Source: Candidatus Ulvibacter alkanivorans
Lineage (GTDB): Bacteria > Bacteroidota > Bacteroidia > Flavobacteriales > Flavobacteriaceae
DNA: 13,236 bases
Direction of reading: 5' to 3'
NCBI RefSeq assembly: GCF_003333325.1
Contig: NZ_QOLC01000016.1
Coordinates: 1 to 13,236, forward strand
Part shown: positions 1 to 6,383 of the stretch, in pieces
Position numbering within the stretch: position 1 is the first letter of the stretch
Layout of the letters: every line of letters begins with the position of its first letter
Position numbers and translations under genes: made by a program
Notes under the pieces: generated by a model
Seen by the model: the letters and a program-made list of their open reading frames with translations, nothing else
Told to the model about the DNA's origin: nothing
Database searches by the model: none

Positions 1-15
1 GTTCTTACAACATAT

Positions 16-67
16 AAAAGTCGTTTGGTTCTTTTCTTCGGAAAAATTAATTAAACGACTTTTTTTT
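16..67 (+). terminator. Intrinsic terminator or attenuator upstream of tsf
   Basis: Two 11-base arms (16-26 and 53-63) are perfect reverse complements, and T continues to position 67. Inside them is a second small hairpin, TTTTC-TTCG-GAAAA (32-45), closed by a C(UUCG)G tetraloop. It presumably ends the transcript of the gene upstream, expected from gene order to be rpsB. tsf starts only 26 bases after the T-run and no good TAnnTTTG box lies between (the nearest, TAACATTTA at 67-75, has one base too many). The hairpin may therefore be leaky and set the rpsB/tsf ratio. Confidence 0.75.
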
Positions 68-93
68 AACATTTATATAAAAACGATAATACG

Positions 94-1059
94 ATGGTAA
101 AAGTAACTGCCGCAGAAGTAAATAAATTAAGACAAAAAACCGGAGCCGGGATGATGGACTGTAAAAAGGCATTGGTCGAGGCTGAAGGAAATATGGATCA
201 AGCAATTGATATCCTACGTAAAAAAGGTCAGAAGATTGCCGAAAAAAGAGCCGATCGCGATTCAAGTGAAGGTGCTGCTATCGCCAAAGTAAGCGATGAC
301 AACACTAAAGGAGTGATTATCTCTCTTAACTGTGAAACCGATTTCGTTGCAAAGAATGATGATTTCGTTGCATTGGCACACAAGATCGCAGAAGTAGCAC
401 TTGATACTACGTCTAAAGACGAATTGTTGACTGCAAAAGTAGATGGGATGACAGTTGAAGAAAAATTGTTAGAACAAACTGGAGTAATTGGTGAGAAGAT
501 CGAGATTGGTGGATACGAATTATTAGAAGCACCTTTCGTAGGATCCTATATCCACGGAAACAAGATCGCTGCCCTAACCGGACTTTCTGCCAAAGTAGAC
601 AATGCAGACGAATTGGCGAAAGACGTTTCTATGCAAGTAGCTTCTATGGGTGCAACCACCTTGTCTTACAAAGATTTTGATCCGGAATTCGTAGCTTCAG
701 AAACCGAAGCGCGTATTGCTGCGATCGAAAAGGATAATATCGAGTTAGGTCGTTTAGGAAAAACGTTGAAAAATGTTCCTAAATACATCTCTAGAGCTCA
801 GTTGACCGATGAAGTATTGGCGCAAGCTGAAGAAGATGCTAAAGCTGAATTGAAAGCGGAAGGGAAACCAGAAAAGATTTGGGATCGAATCCTTCCTGGA
901 AAACTAGAGCGTTTTATTAGTGACAACACTACTCTTGATCACGAACAAGCTTTGTTGGATCAAAACTTCATTAAAGACGACAAAATGAGCGTTGGCGAAT
1001 ACGTTAAAACATTCGGTGATGTAGAAGTTGTTGGATTTAAACGAGTTTCATTAGCATAA
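94..1059 (+). CDS. tsf: Translation elongation factor Ts (EF-Ts)
   Basis: EF-Ts is the cytoplasmic guanine-nucleotide exchange factor that releases GDP from EF-Tu so it can reload GTP during elongation. The 321-residue product has the N-terminal UBA-like helical domain (about residues 1-55, with the family pattern KLRQKTGAGMMDCKKAL). The EF-Tu-contacting signature TDFVAKN is at 82-88, followed by the core and dimerisation regions and a C-terminal segment with the PGKLERFISDN pattern. Length is longer than the roughly 280 residues of proteobacterial EF-Ts and typical of Bacteroidota. ATG at 94 is the only start that gives the conserved N-terminus; an A/T-rich leader precedes it and no Shine-Dalgarno is seen. 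rpsB is expected upstream, beyond a hairpin at 16-67. A strong terminator follows 22 bases after the stop, separating tsf from pyrH. Confidence 0.98.
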   Translation: MVKVTAAEVNKLRQKTGAGMMDCKKALVEAEGNMDQAIDILRKKGQKIAEKRADRDSSEGAAIAKVSDDNTKGVIISLNCETDFVAKNDDFVALAHKIAEVALDTTSKDELLTAKVDGMTVEEKLLEQTGVIGEKIEIGGYELLEAPFVGSYIHGNKIAALTGLSAKVDNADELAKDVSMQVASMGATTLSYKDFDPEFVASETEARIAAIEKDNIELGRLGKTLKNVPKYISRAQLTDEVLAQAEEDAKAELKAEGKPEKIWDRILPGKLERFISDNTTLDHEQALLDQNFIKDDKMSVGEYVKTFGDVEVVGFKRVSLA

Positions 1060-1081
1060 GCACAATAGCAATTCATGCTAC

Positions 1082-1115
1082 AACCGCCTTCAGGAAATCT
1101 TGGAGGCGGTTTTTT
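1082..1115 (+). terminator. Intrinsic terminator of tsf
   Basis: A 13-bp stem (1082-1094 with 1099-1111, two G-U pairs, AAAT loop) with the GC core ACCGCC/GGCGGT is followed directly by a T-run to 1115 and more T after one A. This is a textbook rho-independent terminator. It isolates tsf from pyrH transcriptionally. Confidence 0.92.
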
Positions 1116-1145
1116 ATTTTACCTAATTTCATCAATTATTTTCTT

Positions 1146-1153
1146 TATTTTTG
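1146..1153 (+). promoter_or_regulatory. Promoter -7 box of pyrH (TATTTTTG)
   Basis: Exact match to the Bacteroidota -7 consensus TAnnTTTG, 19 bases before the pyrH ATG, predicting a 5' leader of roughly 10-15 bases. No clear TTG -33 element is seen at the expected distance; TTTC at 1127-1130 is the nearest. The box follows a strong terminator, so pyrH needs its own promoter. Confidence 0.65.
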
Positions 1154-1172
1154 CCTACGTTAAAAAACCACT

Positions 1173-1880
1173 ATGCAATATAAACGAATACTTCTAAAAC
1201 TTTCGGGGGAAGCCCTCATGGGAAAACGCCAATACGGAATTGATCCCGAACGTCTTTCAGAATATGCACAAGAAATTAAACAAATAACCGATCAAGGCGT
1301 AGAAGTTGCAATCGTAATTGGTGGTGGTAATATATTTCGCGGTGTCGCAGGTGCCAGCCGTGGTATGGATCGAGTTCAAGGCGATCATATGGGAATGCTG
1401 GCTACGGTTATCAATGGATTAGCACTACAAAGCGCTTTAGAAGATGAAGATATTCCTACTCGTTTACAGAGCGCGATAAAAATAAATGAAGTGGCCGAGC
1501 CGTTTATTAGAAGAAAAGCAATTCGTCATTTAGAAAAAGGACGTGTTGTTATATTTGGTGGCGGTACAGGAAACCCTTATTTTACTACCGATTCGGCTGC
1601 GGTATTACGAGCAATAGAAATTGGTGCCGATGTCATTTTAAAAGGTACACGTGTCGATGGAATATATTCGGGTGACCCGGAAAAAGATCATGAAGCGACC
1701 AAATTCGATTTTATAAGTTTTGATGACGTATTAAAAAAAGGTCTAAAGGTCATGGATACTACGGCATTTACACTAAGTCAAGAAAATCAGTTGCCAATTA
1801 TTGTCTTTGATATGAACACTAAAGGCAACCTTGTAAAAGTGGTGGCCGGAGAAAAAATTGGAACCAAGGTAAATTTATAA
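1173..1880 (+). CDS. pyrH: UMP kinase (uridylate kinase)
   Basis: Cytoplasmic enzyme converting UMP and ATP to UDP and ADP, the first step from UMP towards UTP and CTP. It belongs to the amino-acid-kinase fold rather than the adenylate-kinase fold, and bacterial forms are hexamers controlled by GTP and UTP. At 235 residues it has the usual length. Visible signatures are the N-terminal phosphate-binding LKLSGEAL (7-14), GGGNIFRG (50-57), [16 protein letters not shown] (128-143, UMP and phosphate contacts), the nucleotide-binding stretch [15 protein letters not shown] (155-169) and [12 protein letters not shown] near 194. ATG at 1173 is immediately before the conserved [12 protein letters not shown]. 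It has its own -7 box at 1146-1153 and is followed only by a weak hairpin (1888-1913), so some read-through into frr is likely. Confidence 0.98.
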   Translation: MQYKRILLKLSGEALMGKRQYGIDPERLSEYAQEIKQITDQGVEVAIVIGGGNIFRGVAGASRGMDRVQGDHMGMLATVINGLALQSALEDEDIPTRLQSAIKINEVAEPFIRRKAIRHLEKGRVVIFGGGTGNPYFTTDSAAVLRAIEIGADVILKGTRVDGIYSGDPEKDHEATKFDFISFDDVLKKGLKVMDTTAFTLSQENQLPIIVFDMNTKGNLVKVVAGEKIGTKVNL

Positions 1881-1887
1881 TATAGTT

Positions 1888-1913
1888 TAGCTATCTTTTA
1901 AGTGGCTATTTTT
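1888..1913 (+). terminator. Weak hairpin with T-run after pyrH
   Basis: TAGCTA (1888-1893) can pair with TGGCTA (1903-1908) around a 9-base loop, with one G-U pair, and five T follow (1909-1913). It is much weaker than the other terminators here and may only partly stop pyrH transcripts. Its T-run is the same DNA as the frr -7 box. Confidence 0.4.
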
Positions 1914-1914
1914 G
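1907..1914 (+). promoter_or_regulatory. Promoter -7 box of frr (TATTTTTG)
   Basis: Exact TAnnTTTG match, identical to the pyrH box, 38 bases before the frr ATG at 1953. The predicted transcript start near 1919-1921 lies downstream of the GTG at 1902, which argues that the GTG is not the frr start. A -33 TTG is not obvious. Confidence 0.6.
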
Positions 1915-1952
1915 GAATAGAAATTCATTCCGAAGAAAAAAATGAATACATC

Positions 1953-2507
1953 ATGGAAGAAGAAATTCAATTCATTCTAGACAGCACCCGTGAAGCTATG
2001 GGGAAGGCTGTAAAGCATCTTGAAAAACAATTAATCAATATTCGTGCGGGTAAGGCTTCGCCTTCTATGGTAAGCAGTGTTAAGGTCGATTACTACGGAA
2101 CTCCTACGCCATTGCACCAAGTAGCCAATGTCAACACCCCCGATGGTATGACCATTTCCATTCAACCTTGGGAAAAAGGCTTGATCCCGGATATAGAGCG
2201 AGCGATCCAAATGGCAAACCTTGGCTTTAACCCACAAAATAATGGGGAAAGTGTAATTATTAACGTTCCTCCTTTAACAGAAGAACGCCGTAAAGAGTTG
2301 GCGAAACAAGCGCGAGCAGAAGCAGAAGAAGCCAAAATTGGTGTTCGTAATGATAGAAAAAGTGCGAATAACGACATTAAAGACCTAGACGTATCGGATG
2401 ATATGAAAAAGAACTTGGAAATCGATGTACAGCAAATGACCGATAATCACATTGAGAAGATCGATGAGATTCTCGATAAGAAAGAAAAGGAGATCATGAC
2501 CGTATAA
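1953..2507 (+). CDS. frr: Ribosome recycling factor (RRF)
   Basis: RRF works with EF-G and IF3 to split the post-termination ribosome after translation stops. With the start at ATG 1953 the product is 184 residues, matching the near-invariant 184-186 of the family. Residues 31-38 carry RAGKASPS of the three-helix domain, residues 106-115 the conserved PPLTEERRKE, and VRNDRK follows near 131; charged helices run to the C-terminus. An in-frame GTG at 1902 would add 17 residues unlike any RRF N-terminus I know. It also lies upstream of the predicted transcript start, because the promoter box at 1907-1914 falls inside that extension, so I reject it. An out-of-frame ATG at 1942 opens a 12-codon ORF overlapping the frr start. 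A strong terminator follows. Confidence 0.97.
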   Translation: MEEEIQFILDSTREAMGKAVKHLEKQLINIRAGKASPSMVSSVKVDYYGTPTPLHQVANVNTPDGMTISIQPWEKGLIPDIERAIQMANLGFNPQNNGESVIINVPPLTEERRKELAKQARAEAEEAKIGVRNDRKSANNDIKDLDVSDDMKKNLEIDVQQMTDNHIEKIDEILDKKEKEIMTV

Positions 2508-2528
2508 GGTCTTTCGTTAAACAAAACT

Positions 2529-2560
2529 AAATAAAGCGGCTAAACAGCCGCTTTATTTTT
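2529..2560 (+). terminator. Intrinsic terminator of frr
   Basis: A perfect 13-bp stem (2529-2541 with 2546-2558) with GC core AGCGGCT/AGCCGCT, a four-base loop (AAAC) and a T-rich 3' side ending in TTTTT. The A-rich 5' arm would let it work in both directions. It closes the tsf-pyrH-frr block. Confidence 0.92.
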
Positions 2561-2567
2561 ACTTTTA
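2560..2567 (+). promoter_or_regulatory. Possible -7 box for the barrel gene (TACTTTTA)
   Basis: Matches TAnnTTTG at all defined positions except the last (A for G). It sits directly against the frr terminator T-run, 15 bases before the ATG at 2583. A promoter is needed here because a strong terminator lies just upstream, but the match is imperfect and no -33 TTG is evident. Confidence 0.35.
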
Positions 2568-2582
2568 CGTTTCACTCGCAAC

Positions 2583-3857
2583 ATGCTATCAATGCAACTA
2601 CGTTTTATCCTACTCTTCCTTTTTATTGGATATACAGTTCTTGCGCAAGAACCGGCCATACAAACCAAACAAGACACAACGGCCACTCGCACCCAGAAAA
2701 AACAAAACCCGTTTAAAACCGGCTTCTACCCTATTAGTTTCTTCGATATTGATCTTAAATATCTCATAAAGTACAACAATTACGAAGGGTTGCGATTGGG
2801 TATTGGCGGAATAACGAACGAACGTTTAAGTGAAACTTTGAGATTTGGGGGCTATTTTGCAAGAGGATTTAAAGACCGCGATATAAAGTTCAGTCTTGGT
2901 GCAAGTGTACGGGTGCATAAAGAGCAAAACAGTTGGTTCAATCTTTATTATATAGACGATATTCGGGAAGTAGGGTCTTTTAAGTTCTTGACCGATGACC
3001 GCGTGTATTCTGTATTCGAACCGCGTTTGGTGAATGTTACACAATTCTATAAACACCGTACATGGCAAACTAATTTTCAGAGTGAATTTTCCTCAAAGAT
3101 CTTGACCGAGGTACGTCTTTCCCGAAGCAGAATAGAACAAATTTTAAGTTATCGCTTCGCAAACGACGGCATATTGTACGACAATTACGAAGTAGCCGAG
3201 GCAACAGCATCGGTTCGAATTAGTCCGAAGACCAATTTTTTCACTACCGAAGACGGCCGAATCGAGTATTTTGATGGTTTTCCGAAGATAAGCGCACAGG
3301 TCACACAAGGCCTTTCGGGAATCACAGGAAGTGATTTTAATTATACCAAGTTTGGATTAAAATTAGATTATTACATTAAACGTACCGACCTTTCTTCCAC
3401 CAACATATTGTTGGAAGGGAACTTGGCTACAGGAGATGTCCCTTTAACGCATTTATTCCATGCTTATCCCAATAGCCCGACAAAGGACGAGATCTTACAA
3501 CGATTTTCGGTAGCCGGTCGCAGTAGTTTTGAAACCATGTACTTTGGAGAGTTTTTTTCGGATAAAATAGCTACTTTCAAGGTAAAACACAGTTTACGTA
3601 GGTTTTATTTTTCTGAAAGATTCAAACCCGAATTGGTCCTAATTACGAAGCATGCGATTGGTGAACTCGACGCGCGAGATAAGCACTTGGGCATAACATT
3701 CAACACCTTAGAGCAGGTTTATTCAGAGTCGGGAATCGAGATTAATAAGCTGCTTTTTGGTTTCGGGCTTAGTTTTGCGTATCGCTACGGGTTTTATCAT
3801 TTACCCGATTTTGAAGACAATGTATCCTTTAAATTTACCTTCTACTTAAAAGTATAA
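2583..3857 (+). CDS. Outer-membrane beta-barrel protein related to the C-terminal half of DUF5686
   Basis: The 424-residue product starts with a clear signal peptide (hydrophobic 6-20, likely cut at VLA|Q, 21/22). The mature protein has many short strands of alternating aromatic and polar residues, as in an outer-membrane barrel. Patterns such as YNNYEGLRLGIGG near 64-76, a segment around residue 320 with MYFGEFFSDKIATFKVKH, and YSESGIEINKLL followed by FGFGLSFAYRYG near the end resemble the C-terminal barrel of Bacteroidota DUF5686 proteins. Those are usually about twice as long and begin with a carboxypeptidase-regulatory-like domain, absent here; no reading-frame break or remnant of it is seen upstream. 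Function is unknown; surface transport or assembly is only a guess. ATG 2592 is an alternative start three codons in. The C-terminus (FKFTFYLKV) looks like a final beta strand. Confidence 0.75.
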   Translation: MLSMQLRFILLFLFIGYTVLAQEPAIQTKQDTTATRTQKKQNPFKTGFYPISFFDIDLKYLIKYNNYEGLRLGIGGITNERLSETLRFGGYFARGFKDRDIKFSLGASVRVHKEQNSWFNLYYIDDIREVGSFKFLTDDRVYSVFEPRLVNVTQFYKHRTWQTNFQSEFSSKILTEVRLSRSRIEQILSYRFANDGILYDNYEVAEATASVRISPKTNFFTTEDGRIEYFDGFPKISAQVTQGLSGITGSDFNYTKFGLKLDYYIKRTDLSSTNILLEGNLATGDVPLTHLFHAYPNSPTKDEILQRFSVAGRSSFETMYFGEFFSDKIATFKVKHSLRRFYFSERFKPELVLITKHAIGELDARDKHLGITFNTLEQVYSESGIEINKLLFGFGLSFAYRYGFYHLPDFEDNVSFKFTFYLKV

Positions 3858-3871
3858 AATCTACTTAAAAG
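3841..3871 (+). repeat. 12-bp direct repeat before the MMPL gene
   Basis: TCTACTTAAAAG occurs at 3841-3852 and again at 3860-3871, exactly 19 bases apart. The first copy runs through the last codons of the barrel gene; the second is intergenic, about 25 bases before the MMPL -7 box. An 8-bp palindrome GCCTAGGC (3879-3886) follows. It could be a tandem binding site or a duplication of the barrel gene's 3' end. Confidence 0.6.
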
Positions 3872-3895
3872 GATCGTAGCCTAGGCAGGAATTCA

Positions 3896-3903
3896 TACCT
3901 TTG
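3896..3903 (+). promoter_or_regulatory. Promoter -7 box of the MMPL gene (TACCTTTG)
   Basis: Exact TAnnTTTG match, ending 21 bases before the chosen TTG start at 3925. The upstream TTG at 3901 is part of this box (its last three bases), so it cannot be the initiation codon of a transcript made from here. No -33 TTG is visible; the direct repeat lies in that region. Confidence 0.6.
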
Positions 3904-3924
3904 CCACGGCAAAAAAACGTCGAT

Positions 3925-6324
3925 TTGAACAAACTTTTTAGCATAGGGTTTTGGAGCGCCGTAGCGCGTTTCATCTTACGTAATCGCACTCTTATTCTTA
4001 TAGTAATCGCAGTGATCACAGTGCTTTTGGCATTGCAATGGAAAAACATGCGATTTACATATACCGAAGCTAATTTACTTCCCGATGATCATGAAATAAA
4101 CATCGCATACGATCAATTTTTGTCAAAATTTGGAGAGGAAGGCAATTTAATAGTGTTGGGCGTAAAAGACTCAACGCTCTTTACCCCTGCCGTGTTTAAA
4201 GCATGGGATGATCTTGCTTCGGACATAGGAGCTAAACCACCTGTCGCTTTGACCCTTTCAGTTGGGGATCTTCAGAAACTCGAAAAACGAACTGACACTG
4301 CCGGTTTCGACATGGTGCCCTTTATAAAGGATTCGGTGTATACCCAACAAAAGCTTCAGAAGTACAAATTAGAACTTTTTAATGATCTACCATTCTACAG
4401 TGGACTTGTTTATAGCCCAAGTAAAGAGTCGGTTCGAACGGCGGTCTATCTCAAAAAAGATATAGTAAATACTGCCGAACGCAAGGATTTTATTGTAGCT
4501 GAATTAATCCCCTTGATTGAAGCCTTTGAAGAAGAAACCGGAGTGGAGGTCTACACCTCCGGGATGCCTTACATACGCACTTTAAATTCCCAAAACATCA
4601 TCGATGAGATAGGAATGTTTATTGGGGCCGCATTGGGGATTACCTCACTTATCTTTTTCTTTTTCTTTAGATCGGTTCGCGCCACGATCATCTCGATGGT
4701 GACCGTTATTATTGGTGTAATGTGGGCCTTTGGTATTTTAGGGTTGTTACATTACGAAATTACAGTCCTAACGGCGCTTATTCCACCACTAATTATTGTA
4801 ATAGGTATACCAAATTGTATTTTCTTAATTAATAAATACCAGCAGGAAATTAAGAACCATGGAAATCAGGCCAAATCGTTACAACGTGTAATTACCAAGA
4901 TCGGGAATGCCACTTTAATGACCAATGTGACCACTGCATCGGGTTTCGCCACTTTTATCCTTACGAATAGTCAGTTATTAAAAGAGTTCGGTATTGTAGC
5001 GTCGATCAATATCATCACAATTTTCTTATTGTGTTTGTTTATTATCCCTATCGTCTATAGTTATATGGCGATCCCAAAATACAAGCACTTAAAACATCTA
5101 AATAAGAATTGGATTAGCAAGTTTGTTAATTGGATGGAGCGTATGGTAAAAGAGCATCGTATTGCCATTTATATAGCTTCAGTTTTCGTTTTATGTGCGA
5201 GTATTATTGGTATTTACAACATTCGAATTTCAGGTAGTATCATTGAAGACATGCCAAAAAAAGCAGAATTCTTTCAGGACATTCGCTTTTTCGAACAAGA
5301 ATATGAAGGCATTATGCCTCTCGAGATCTTAATCGATACAAAACGGAAAAAAGGGGTAATGAAATTAGCCACTTTAAAGCGGATGGAAGAATTACAAGAG
5401 TATTTGGTCGAGATCCCAGAATTCTCCAAACCCTTATCTGTGGTAGAACTGGTCAAATATTCTAAACAAGCCTATTACAACAACAATCCCGATTATTATC
5501 AATTACCGAATAGTCAAGAGCGCACATTTATCCTTTCTTATGCAAAGAACAGTGCAAGTGACACCAACCTACTTTCTAGTTATGTAGATAGCACAGGGCA
5601 ATTTGCCCGCATGACGACCTACATGAAGGATACAGAAACTGATCGATTTGATAGGATAGAAGAAGACCTGAATACTAAGATCAAGAAGATTTTTCCTCCA
5701 GAGCGTTATGATGTCACAGTAACCGGGAAAGCTTTAGTGTTTCAAAAAGGCACCAAATACTTGGTCAATAACTTAGTGATCTCACTGTCGCTCGCTATCC
5801 TACTTATTGCAATATTTATGGCGTGGATGTTCCGAAGTGCGCGAATGATCTTAATTTCACTTATTCCTAACTTATTACCATTAATAATTACAGCAGGATT
5901 AATGGGGTTCTTGGGAGTGCCTATAAAACCCTCCACTATTCTCGTATTTAGTATTGCCTTTGGTATTTCAGTAGATGATACGATCCACTTCTTAGCCAAA
6001 TATCGACAAGAGCTTATTGCCAATAATTGGAAGATTAAGAAATCGGTGTACGCCGCATTAAAGGAAACCGGTGTTAGCATGTTCTACACTTCTATTGTAC
6101 TGTTCTTCGGGTTTTCGATCTTTACAATTTCAAGTTTTGGGGGTACTGTAGCATTAGGAGCGCTTGTTTCGGCTACCTTACTTTTTGCCATGTTGGCCAA
6201 TTTATTATTACTTCCTTCCTTATTGCTTTCTTTAGAGAAAAGTATTGCGAATAAAAAGACATTTCACAAACCGGCCCTTAAGATCATCCCCGATAAAGAG
6301 GACGATGAAACAGACGATAGCTAG
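3925..6324 (+). CDS. MMPL/RND-superfamily transporter
   Basis: A large inner-membrane protein with the duplicated RND plan. TM1 is about residues 20-38 and a periplasmic domain spans about 40-225. Five TM helices lie between about 226 and 380, then TM7 (about 411-430), a second periplasmic domain (about 433-610) and five more TM helices (about 612-770). The cytoplasmic tail is short and acidic. Such proteins use the proton gradient to move lipids or other hydrophobic molecules; the substrate here is unknown. The C-terminal half has the acidic relay motif GISVDDTIHFLAKY (680-693). The matching N-half segment, VIGIPNCIFLINKY (292-305), has Pro-Asn instead. I chose TTG 3925, giving M-NKLFSIGFW and 799 residues, because TTG 3901 is inside the promoter box; the next ATG falls beyond TM1. 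The barrel gene upstream may be a functional partner. Confidence 0.9.
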   Translation: MNKLFSIGFWSAVARFILRNRTLILIVIAVITVLLALQWKNMRFTYTEANLLPDDHEINIAYDQFLSKFGEEGNLIVLGVKDSTLFTPAVFKAWDDLASDIGAKPPVALTLSVGDLQKLEKRTDTAGFDMVPFIKDSVYTQQKLQKYKLELFNDLPFYSGLVYSPSKESVRTAVYLKKDIVNTAERKDFIVAELIPLIEAFEEETGVEVYTSGMPYIRTLNSQNIIDEIGMFIGAALGITSLIFFFFFRSVRATIISMVTVIIGVMWAFGILGLLHYEITVLTALIPPLIIVIGIPNCIFLINKYQQEIKNHGNQAKSLQRVITKIGNATLMTNVTTASGFATFILTNSQLLKEFGIVASINIITIFLLCLFIIPIVYSYMAIPKYKHLKHLNKNWISKFVNWMERMVKEHRIAIYIASVFVLCASIIGIYNIRISGSIIEDMPKKAEFFQDIRFFEQEYEGIMPLEILIDTKRKKGVMKLATLKRMEELQEYLVEIPEFSKPLSVVELVKYSKQAYYNNNPDYYQLPNSQERTFILSYAKNSASDTNLLSSYVDSTGQFARMTTYMKDTETDRFDRIEEDLNTKIKKIFPPERYDVTVTGKALVFQKGTKYLVNNLVISLSLAILLIAIFMAWMFRSARMILISLIPNLLPLIITAGLMGFLGVPIKPSTILVFSIAFGISVDDTIHFLAKYRQELIANNWKIKKSVYAALKETGVSMFYTSIVLFFGFSIFTISSFGGTVALGALVSATLLFAMLANLLLLPSLLLSLEKSIANKKTFHKPALKIIPDKEDDETDDS

Positions 6325-6363
6325 TACTTTAGTTGTTCATTTTCTAACTAACAAGTATCTTTA
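6325..6363 (+). promoter_or_regulatory. asnS promoter region with an inverted repeat
   Basis: TTG at 6333-6335 and TATCTTTA at 6356-6363 (one mismatch to TAnnTTTG) are 20 bases apart, a reasonable -33/-7 pair; the asnS ATG is 20 bases further on. The same DNA holds an imperfect inverted repeat: TACT plus TTAGTT (6325-6334) against AACTAA and AGTA (6346-6351, 6354-6357). No T-run follows, so it does not look like a terminator of the MMPL gene. It could be an operator. Confidence 0.5.
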
Positions 6364-6383
6364 CGCTCTCAAAAAATAAGACA

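Noticed and set aside
47..265. Minus-strand ORF across the start of tsf
   Set aside because: It is antisense to the conserved EF-Ts N-terminus and the upstream hairpin, and its protein is low-complexity with no family resemblance.
373..390. TTGGCAC followed by TCGCA inside tsf as a sigma-54 -24/-12 site
   Set aside because: The distance between the GG and GC pairs is one base too long, and it lies inside a housekeeping coding sequence.
2031..2377. Two minus-strand ORFs opposite frr
   Set aside because: They lie entirely inside the well-supported RRF gene, have no start context, and resemble no protein.
5742..6080. 112-codon minus-strand ORF inside the MMPL gene
   Set aside because: A shadow of the hydrophobic transporter sequence; the plus-strand frame carries the conserved GISVDD motif and TM helices.
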